Assembly (NCBI GenBank): GCA_009667805.1
Contig: CM019063.1
Coordinates: 192,275,871-192,339,870, forward strand
Direction of reading: 5' to 3'
Length of the DNA stretch: 64,000 nt
From: Leptobrachium leishanense
Taxonomy: Eukaryota > Chordata > Amphibia > Anura > Megophryidae
Part shown: positions 56,313 to 64,000 of the stretch, one piece after another
Numbering within the stretch: position 1 is the stretch's first letter
Layout: each line of letters begins with the position of its first letter
The notes under the pieces: model-generated
What the model was told of the DNA's origin: nothing
Seen by the model: only the letters and a program-made list of their open reading frames with translations
The model's database searches: none
Program-made: the position numbers and the translations under genes

Positions 56313-56606
56313 TATTTTCTTCTTTTTATCCCTGCATCGGCTGATGACAGCTTTTGAAAGCCCGATATTTCAGAGCTTTCAGCAGATGATTTTACAGTTC
56401 TAGCTTTTTGGGCATTATGCCCACAGGGCTAAAACTTTGGGGGCACATTCTGGAGCCCAAAAGTAAATGAAATTCATTTGCAGCAAATTAATTTAATTTG
56501 CTTTTGGGCCGCATTCAGATCAGCATATCAAGATATCTCAATATCAGGGCACTAGATGGTGCCTTTGAAGCCCAAGATATCTAGATATCGGTAGTGAAGG
56601 GGTTAA

Positions 56607-58390
56607 ATTCCACAACAAATGAAATGAAAAAACTGACAAGCCGCCGGACGGGTAAAATAAATAAATAAAACGATTGAAAGTGTCAAAATTGTCAACGCTG
56701 TTTGGAAAAAAAACTACTCAATGAAAATGTCTGGAATTCACCTATAAGGTCCTATGAATGATAATAAAAAGATCTGTTACAGAAAAAAGAAAAAACGCTA
56801 TTTAAAAAAAAAAGTGATTTGTTTTTGCTGTAAATTGCCTAAAAGATCCTAAGAAATCAATAATTAGAGCGACTTTTTACTGTAGATTAACCCTTTCGCT
56901 GCTGAGGCTTTTCCCGCCTCTGTGCTGAGGTCATTTTTACTGGTTTTGCTCATCATGTTTAAACGTGTTTTGAAGGCTTATTTTAGTATATGACCCAGAC
57001 ATATTATATATCGTTCTTTCCGTCAGACTCGGCAGATTCAGAATATGTCATTATTATATGTATAGGTCATGACCTGTCTGTATATTATAACAAAAAATGC
57101 AATAAAATATGATTTTTCAATAATTTACAATGTGTAAAGTGTTTTTTTTCACATTTTAACATGCGAGCAATTGTGGTTATATTTTGTATGGGGTGCGCCT
57201 GTTAAAAAAATTAGAGATGGGGTCTCGTTACATTTTTTTTTGGGGAAAATTACACGATTTTTAACAAACGCACCGCATACAAAAATCGTTAGTGCAGCAT
57301 CATTGTTCACATTATAATTGAAATGGGAACAATATTGCTGCATTAACAAACCAAAAAAAAGAAAAAAAACTTGTTTATTTTTTAAAAAAAAAAAAAAATT
57401 TTAAATATTTTTTATTTTTATTTTTTTTTACAAACTTTTTCACTTTCGTGTTTGGTATCGTTGGAACGGCCATGCTCTGGCCGATCCAACAATACCAAAC
57501 TTTAACCCCTAGCTGCCACGGATCGGGAGATAGGGAGTTCATTGGAACTCCCTATCGCCACCATTGGTGGCAGCTAGGGGTTAACTCCAGGACTGGCATC
57601 ATCGTGCTATGCACGATGACGCCAGTCCTCAGGGGGAGTTCCCGGAGGCTTGGCCGACATCCAAGATGTCGGCCAGCTCCGGGAAAGGATCACGAACCGG
57701 CGCTTTTCAGCGCCGATTCGTGATCCGGCTCCCCAGGGGTTAATGCCAGGTACCATTTGGAAGGGCAGGCTGTGCCCTTCCAAATGGTGCCTGGGTTAAC
57801 CCCCGCAACGCCGCCGATCGGGAGGGAGAGAGGTCCGAAGGACCTCCCCCCCTCCCTTTCAGGCGCCTCCTCCGCACATGCGGGGGGGCGCCTGAATTAG
57901 GTGTCATCGCGCCCCCGCGATGACACCTAATTAGCCCGGCGGCGGTTCCGGATGCTGGGCTGACATCGAGGATGTCAGCCCGCACCGGGGGGGCCAGCGA
58001 TCGTCCGGAACCCGGCCGAACTCTGACCCCAAAGGCTGGACGCGCTCAGCGCGTCCACCGCATGGAACGTGACATGCGGTTGGACGCGCTGAGCGCGTCC
58101 ACCGCAGCGAAGTGGTTAAAAGAATAAACGATTTATTAGATATTGCATAAAAATGGAAATATTTTTTACATTGAAACCTATGGGGTTCGCCTGAATAAAC
58201 CTGCTGAATGAAACCACCGGACATCAGGGCATTTCTCTGACATTTCACTGCTGTGCGGTGTCCTGTGAATAGATTAACCATTGCTTCTCTATGGGGACTT
58301 TCACTGCTGTCGAACAGGCACCATACTTGCTGACAATTCGCCAAAATTTGGTGAACTGCCTGCTTTCTGAATAGCCAACTGGCCCTGAAA
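56607..58390. mobile_element. TIR element, family A copy 5, split by a TTAA element
   Basis: 56607-56886 and 58120-58390 follow the interior of the copy at 30228 in one direction (GACTTTTTACTG; then TTATTAGATATTG and GGGTTCGCCTGAATAAACCT). Both family A ends are missing. The split point is a TTAA. Confidence 0.75.
56887..58119. mobile_element. TTAA-flanked piggyBac-type element, 1.2 kb, inside family A
   Basis: TTAA-CCCTTTCGCTGCTGAGG to CCGCAGCGAAGTGG-TTAA. Interior order matches the element at 13936 (CATCATGTTTAAACG, GACCCAGACATATTATATATC, AGTGCAGCATCATTGTTCAC). The right half is GC-rich with many hairpins, for example 57516-57585 and 57755-57800. No transposase. Confidence 0.85.
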
Positions 58391-58600
58391 TTGCACTGTA
58401 TAGGGAAATTCATTGTACAGTATATAAGAATTTAGTATAGATTTTCCAAAAAAAAAGATAACACCAATGAATATTCCAAATATATCATGTTTGGAACAGT
58501 TTTTGATTGGCAACAAAAAAAAAGCAGAATTCCTTTAGGTATTAATGTTAGCGATACCTACTCATAATATATCAATATAATCTTATTCATTTTTTTATAG

Positions 58601-58633
58601 TATGAAGTAGTGGGGACATGTGATCCATTAAAG
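58601..58633 (+). CDS. Candidate 33-nt host microexon (YEVVGTCDPLK)
   Basis: An acceptor with a strong tract (TTCATTTTTTTATAG) and a consensus donor (AAAG|GTAAGTAG) bracket 33 nt, open in phase 0 only. It encodes YEVVGTCDPLK. A second donor, GAAG|GTAAGTTG, lies 19 nt further on and would shift the frame. It is outside any recognised transposon. Gene not identified. Confidence 0.5.
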
Positions 58634-59744
58634 GTAAGTAGTCAAATTGAAGGTAAGTTGTGGTGTTATATAATCCGTCTCTACAGAAATACGCACAGAT
58701 ACATTTAGCTAAAAACACATGTACACTACACATGCTGTATAATAATCTCTGCTAGTGTACTGTATCGTCCTCCCCTAAGGATATGAATCAAGAATTTCCA
58801 GTGTTGTTCAGCACTGTTGGCAAGAGATGTGCAAACAGATTTGTATGGAGTTCTTTTCCAGCTTTGTGTGTTTGCAGCACCCGGACAAGTCAGTAGTTCA
58901 ATAGTTCAAAAGGTTGAGAAGACAGACATGAGTCTATTCACATAGCTACACTATACATGTAACATTTATTAACAATCAGTTACAGCAACTAAGACAATTG
59001 GCAATCTAAATATTATATATTAAAAGGAGGAAACAAAATATTTTTTCTCATGTAAACAGTTTATTGAATTAATATGTTTCCTGAGTTTTGTGGGTCTTGA
59101 ACCTACATTTGTCCATTTATCATTGATGCCATTGGATGTAGCCGCCGGTGCTACAGTATTGGAGGCACACAGTTACCACATGCTACAGACTACCAGCCAA
59201 CTCCACACCACAGAACTGAGGCTCCATCTGCTACTACACCAAATTTATAGATCGCTTGCTAGATTGGGGATCGTTGAGAGGAGACTGATAATTTTTTTTT
59301 TCCATATAGCATCTTGTCCGCCCAACCATGGATTTGAATCCATGAGAATGTAATACTTACATGTGCAGTGGATGCTATTCACATAGCATATAAGGGAGCA
59401 CAGGTCCAACAGGACAAGTCATAGTATAAAGGTAAAAAGTAGGGTCAAAAAAACAAAATGGTGGTGTACAAATTGAAATAGGATATAATAAATGTAATTG
59501 GGGCATATTAAATGAAACGGGGTATAGTAAGTAAAATGTGGGCATAAAAATGTAATGGAGGCATATTGAGTAAAGCAACAGAAATGGAGGTATAATAAAT
59601 GAGATGAGGATATACAATGAAAGGTATCCTACAGGAATCTTGCCACCTTGTGGCTGTAGATAAAATGATCACTTAAAAAATGCAGTAAAAATTCAGCAGC
59701 ATTAAAAAAAAGTGGGCCAATATTCTATACCAGATGCTAATATG
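58634..59744. other. Non-coding sequence
   Basis: 59040-59350 has a long open frame with tRNA-like B-box strings in both directions (GGTCTTGAACCTAC; GGATTTGAATCC), suggesting SINE or tRNA-derived debris rather than a gene. The rest shows nothing. Confidence 0.35.
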
Positions 59745-60050
59745 GAGACGGTAAACATGAAAATCTGCACCTCAGATCTTCCCTTATTGTCTCCATGTTA
59801 ACGTCATATTCCGGCGAAGGTGTTATCTGAACATCTCGCCCCGGTATGCATCGCTAACCTCCCTGGTACTTGCAGTAGTGCTTCCGCGCCACTGAAGGTA
59901 TCGGCTCCTGGAGTCCATAGGACTCCATGGAGGCTTTCGCTTCCGGGTCGCGAGCTCAGTGCAAGCTTGCTCTTGAGAGATCGTGGAAATGATTGCGGGG
60001 GAGACTAAGAAATATTTGTTCCCAGTCTCACTGCGGATCAGTTGCAGATC
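59745..60050. mobile_element. Diverged MITE-like repeat, also at 19980-20157
   Basis: AAAATCTGCACCTCAGAT and TATTCCGGCGAAGG, then GCTAACCTCCCTGGTACTTG share order with the copy at 19980-20157, into which the hAT at 20166 inserted. Ends not defined. Confidence 0.45.
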
Positions 60051-60849
60051 AGACCACCCTTTGTAATACCTTACTTGTCGAGACGCTAAAAATAAATTGC
60101 GCTCTCAATGTTAGCTATAGGAGACACTTAAGTACAGTAAACTCACACAAGCAATTTATTGGTTGCAAGTACAGTGCAAAAGCTGTCATTTTAGTCCTAA
60201 CAAACAAGTTCCATTCAATTTCTCTACACAATCCTCTTCTATGCAATTCTGTCATGCTCCCTTCATTTTTAGGCAACAGGTTCTTCTCTTTTTTTTGACA
60301 CAAATATACATTTGCATTATACACCATACAGTGTGGTGTTAACTTGAATAGAATAAATTGATTTGAGTGTGGCAATTTTTCTACTTGAAAATTACTTATT
60401 TTGTAAAGTGGTCGGATTTTAATCCATATTTTTAAAACTACAATTTATTTTTACTGGGTAATTCTATCCGATATTCTGCCCATGAAATGTGGGAACACTA
60501 GATGAAATAAGGAAATACTAAATAATGGGCATAATAAAAAATATGGGGGCTTAAAAGCAAATGGTGCGGACAAGTTTGTCCAGCAGTATACATGTATCTG
60601 TCCTGTTACAAAAAAAGGAAAGGCCAGCTCTCGATCAGATAATTTGTAAAAAAAAAAAAGGATATATATATATTTCTTTTTTTCTGGGTTTTCTCCAGTA
60701 GTGGCAAAACCATTTAATGTAGGAGGTCCTTTTGTGGTGTCATTGATACAAAAACACAACCAGGTAATTTGCAAAAATAAAAATTAAAATATATTTTTAT
60801 CTCCAAAAGTGGCAGTATTGCTCACTATTCAATAATAAAGTGAATAATA
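60051..60849. other. Non-coding sequence, nothing recognised
   Basis: Short ORFs only. Confidence 0.35.
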
Positions 60850-61400
60850 TTGCTGCACTACCTCACCTTCTTATTTCCCACTGTATCAGCGAGTGTGGAG
60901 GGGATGGAGCAATGCGTCATTACAGATTGTTTCATCAAAAACTTTGGACCCCTGCATCACCATTCTGAACTCCCTACAAGGTCAAGTGAAGTGTCACTGG
61001 AAAGATTAGAGTCTGGCCTTTACGATGATACAAACCATGACCATATAATGTGTAAAAATAAAAAAAGTGGAAAAAAACAGCCATTGCAAACTGTCTTTTT
61101 AAACTCTGTTCTAAGACAGCGGAAAACTCGCTCAAAGCGCAAACAATGTTGCTGCACTAATTCACCTTCTCATTTCCCACACTGTGAGAAAATTAGAGAG
61201 GGATGGTGTAAAGCGTCACTATGCATTATTTCATCTAAAACATGGGGGTGCCAGGGGAGGACTTACCCCCGGGCACCTCATGACCTTGCTTCACCTCTGG
61301 GCCCACCAATATCTTCAACGTCAAGCTCATAAAGATCTTAATCCAGGCCTATGTAGGCTGGAGTGTGGCACTGCTGGGCCAGTAATAGAGTGAGGGACTT
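60850..61400. repeat. Duplicated hAT-like interior segment
   Basis: ATATTGCTGCACTACCTCAC near 60848 and ATGTTGCTGCACTAATTCAC near 61146 begin two similar units of about 290 bp (each with TTCTCATTTCCCAC-type and GATTGTTTCATC-type strings). They resemble the interior of the hAT element near 29100-29240. Confidence 0.5.
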
Positions 61401-62047
61401 GTTTTTCAGTATTGTGCAGCCAGGTCATATTTTATGTTGTTTCTACCACATAAATAAATAAACCAACAATTTTGTCCCTGAGCTGAAAAAAGGCTTTTTC
61501 CCTGGAGAGCTTCTTGCTGCTTTGCTTGTCATCCGCACTGAAGAAGTCGGTTCTTATGCAGCTCATATTGTCAGCACTGGCACACTGATACCATTGTACT
61601 GGACTATTTTTCGGGAATGGATCCACAAGGTAGAAGACTTGAGAGAAGTGGACGGACTGTTTGCTGTGACTGTAGATGATAACGTGTTATTGCATCATAA
61701 ATGTCCCTTGATGCTGAGCCACTGGGGACGCGGATGCCACGTGATGAGTGAGAGGGATAGCAGCACAGGTCGCCTTTCTCCAGCATGTTTGATCCCCACT
61801 ATTCTGTTATGTGCTGATTTTTGTTCCTGGGGGAAATAACACTGGAGCAACATCAGCAGTCACGGCTGTGGCCCAGTCATGGCGGGCCCGGCCTCTTTCT
61901 GTCCAGAGGGGGTCGCATTCTCTTCCCATGCCGGACCTGACTCCCCTCCCTCTTCAACCCCTCTTTTTTTACTTCCTCTTTCCTAGTCTCTTTCATTTTT
62001 TTCTCTCTACCTAACAAGTTTCATTTCTTTTCATTATTCTCATTAGC
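61401..62047. other. Non-coding or unrecognised sequence
   Basis: 61500-61840 has overlapping open frames on both strands with no family resemblance and no consistent splice sites. Confidence 0.3.
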
Positions 62048-62521
62048 CCTACTGCTAATGTCAGACGAACGCAGTCTGAGCACACTCTGCGTGCGTGCAT
62101 AATGGACGGACGTACTGACGGAAGATAATGTAGACACCACACAGTCTGTTTTTTTTTGCCGGATGTAGAAAAAAAAGGGAAATATGGGAAAAAAAATTAA
62201 TTAAAATTAAAAGTACAGTACAGTCAGCCAGACCAAAAAAACTTCTGAACCTCAACGTGATGGACGTTACAAATGCCCTGCGTCTGACGTCACGTCATCG
62301 TGTACACAGGCCGCTACGCGGACGCTGCGCACTTTGGGCGTCCATCATAGAACTTTTACGTCGAGGCCTAAATGGCGTCCATTGCCACCTGCGTGGTGCG
62401 TGCGCCCTTCGGTGCGCACGTACTTCATCTGTTGGTCTCTACTGATCACAAATCAATGCTACGATGGACGTTAAACTGTGCGGCGACACAGACTTGATGA
62501 CTACGCTCGTCTCACGCTAGC
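62048..62521. mobile_element. CpG-rich TIR element, superfamily not assigned
   Basis: CTGCTAATGTCAGACGAACG at the left resembles the complement of the right end, CGCTCGTCTCACGCTAGCC. The interior is rich in CpG (for example GACGTCACGTCATCG). No ORF of note. Confidence 0.45.
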
Positions 62522-62555
62522 CTAAAAGTAACCTATGGAAAGGTCAGAAGATATA

Positions 62556-62737
62556 CAGGGTTATTCAGAGAGAGGTGAAAACCAGGAGAATGGCTGGAGA
62601 AGAGAAAATTCTAGGTCAAAATAGCCGATTTGGAAAGTAAGATAAATGGGAGACATTTTCTGGTTTGGCTATTTTGACCTAGAATTTTCACTTCTCCAGT
62701 CATTCTCCTGGTTTTCACCTCTCTCTGAATAACCCTG
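62556..62737. mobile_element. Palindromic MITE, family B copy 4 (182 bp)
   Basis: CAGGGTTATTCAGAGAGAGG to CCTCTCTCTGAATAACCCTG; the arms are almost perfectly complementary. Confidence 0.88.
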
Positions 62738-63750
62738 CTAGTATTATTTCCCCTGAGTGCAGATGCACATTGGTGGTTTTCGATGTTGCTGTTAGTCTTT
62801 CGAGATGGCTTGTTTGCACCTTTCTGTTTGTCTGTTTACTTATATACTGTATGTACATGATCACTTTGTATATTGCTCAACTACTGAACTACCTTTATAT
62901 TGTTGGAACAGTTAATGCCAATAAACTTTGAGTTGGAAAAATAAAAGAAAAAAGCGCAGTAGGCTGTGTGTTGGCATTAGATTAGGACCCACCTCAAAGG
63001 GTTTGCTTTGCCTAGCGCAGATGGGCTGAAAACTTTAATAGCAATTTACCTAATCCTAAACTATAAACTTTTGTTTGGTGTGGATACATGCGAATCATAG
63101 AGCAGATGACAATTTTTGGTATGCTTTATTTAGAGTAAATATACAAGGCAACTTGACTCTGGACATCTTAACATTGCTTTTGTGTTCGTATGTACCTACA
63201 TTTACATTTTCATTTGTTATACATGTCACCTTTCTTTCGATCTACTTTCATGTTATTTGTGTATTATTTTGAATTCTGCTTGTTTTGTTGATGAATATAT
63301 GACATTAGATAATGTTCTTTTAATCAGTAACAGCTGAGTCTCTAGAGTTATAACATATGAGTCTGCTTTCAATTCCTTCTTCATGGTTGATAATAAATTG
63401 AGATGAATACAATATGGTTTTCGGTGAGTCCCAATGGACAGTTGTAGCGACTTCCTCTCTTTCCAGTACTTTAGCAATGAGATGTAAGTTTGTTTGCCCG
63501 AATACATCAGATCTACAATAACATAACACATCCCTCCTCTTAGGAAATGAGTAATTTGACCTTCACAAACATTTATTAATTTTATTTTGTGATGTCATAC
63601 ACAAGCGTGTGTGGCAGTATTGTACTTTTGGAAAGTTTGTTTGGATTCCCCTATCCTATCATTCGAATCTCTGAATGTGTCACTCTATCCCCCACTTCAC
63701 TTCTCGTGGCCACAAAATGTGTCTTGCATTAAAAGTATATAGAAAAACCT
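62738..63750. other. Non-coding sequence
   Basis: AATAAACTTTGAGTTGG near 62920 is an A-rich end that could be a LINE 3' end or a transcript end. The rest shows nothing recognised. Confidence 0.35.
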
Positions 63751-63869
63751 GGGGCTCTATTCCAACCCAGTGTAAACTTACGCAGAGCTGTTATAAACTT
63801 CCCAGAGCCATAGAAGTTTTTGGAGTAGCTATGTTTACAACAGCTCCAGTTAAGTTTATAGCAAGGTTG
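63751..63869. mobile_element. Palindromic MITE, family C copy 2, interrupted by an LTR
   Basis: GGGGCTCTATTCCAACCC to GTTAAGTTTATAGCAAGG follows the copy at 35525; its right terminus is missing where the LTR begins at 63870. Confidence 0.65.
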
Positions 63870-64000
63870 TGTAGCGCTCACTCCCGGAGGAGCCGCTGAA
63901 ATTGAACCACGGGTCAGTCTCCCCGCACTAGGGAATAAATATACTCCAACATGCTGTAAGTTTTACAAGTTAAAAGGTTTACTAAAAAGGTTTGCAACTC
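63870..64000. mobile_element. LTR (same family as the solo LTR at 6076), cut by the window end
   Basis: TGTAGCGCTCACTCCCGGAG and the next ~80 bp match 6076 onward with few differences (for example GAGGAGCCGCTG for GAGGAGCCACTG), including GGAATAAATATACTCC. Only 131 bp are in the window, so it may be a solo LTR or the end of a full element. Confidence 0.85.

Larger units (their letters stand above)
54662..56606. mobile_element. TTAA-type element split by a Tc1 transposon
   Basis: TTAA-GCCCTTCACTACCAAGTG at the left and GGTAGTGAAGGGG-TTAA at the right form an inverted repeat with TTAA duplication. Without the Tc1 insertion it is about 480 bp. The right part has ATATCAAGATATCTC-type palindromes. 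Confidence 0.8.

Noticed and set aside
56338..56410. CTGATGA followed by AAGCCCGATAT, resembling a hammerhead
   Set aside because: The second core half is GATA, not GAAA, and stem I does not pair.
59080..59350. Open frame of 87 codons with GLEPTF and GFESMRM strings
   Set aside because: Those strings are typical of translated tRNA-like B boxes; no splice sites or family support.

Overview
The window looks like non-mammalian vertebrate DNA, most likely an amphibian (frog-type) genome. No prokaryotic feature is visible. It is AT-rich and dominated by transposable elements: L2- and CR1-type LINEs, Ty3/Gypsy elements (one PNMA-like, one chromodomain-bearing), two Tc1-type transposons, several hAT elements with 8-bp target duplications, TTAA-flanked piggyBac-type elements, a V-SINE-like family, a Penelope-type repeat with a hammerhead ribozyme, and many palindromic MITEs. 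The species call is an inference from this mix; no species-diagnostic gene was recognised.

Layout. 1-5880 is a minus-strand Ty3/Gypsy element whose gag resembles the host PNMA family and whose primer-binding site matches tRNA-Pro. Its upstream LTR is reduced to about 10 bp. An L2 LINE (5881-9092) is split by a 1040-bp solo LTR (6076-7115, CACG duplication). 11880-12790 is a minus-strand LINE. 13687-13865 and 15259-15333 look like two host exons separated by a TTAA element. 15711-17327 is a full-length Tc1 transposon with an intact 344-aa ORF but a catalytic Asp changed to Asn. 20166-21808 and 22581-25870 are hAT elements, the second carrying a CR1 LINE. 26215-30150 is a second LINE split by a hAT that itself contains another hAT. 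30228-41263 is a field of MITEs, V-SINE copies, an inverted mariner-like fragment and the Penelope-type repeat (hammerhead at 37397-37442). 41264-45628 is a 5'-truncated minus-strand chromovirus. 46200-49910 holds MITEs, two minisatellites, a chain of hairpins and a perfect 106-bp-arm palindrome. 50500-54660 is quiet apart from two weak exon-like ORFs. 54662-58390 is a nest: Tc1 in a TTAA element, beside an older MITE split by another TTAA element. 58601-58633 is a 33-nt exon-like segment with excellent splice sites. 63870-64000 is the start of another copy of the solo LTR family.

How it fits together. Little here acts as a gene set. Phase-compatible, splice-flanked open segments on the plus strand suggest that the window lies inside one or more host genes with large, transposon-filled introns; I could not name a gene. 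Target duplications let the order of many insertions be read directly (hAT in hAT in LINE; CR1 in hAT; Tc1 in TTAA element; TTAA element in MITE; solo LTR in L2; LTR in MITE). The Tc1 at 15711 has the only full-length transposase frame; the other mobile-element proteins seen are interrupted, truncated or, as in the pol end at 1-2533, an open part of a broken frame.
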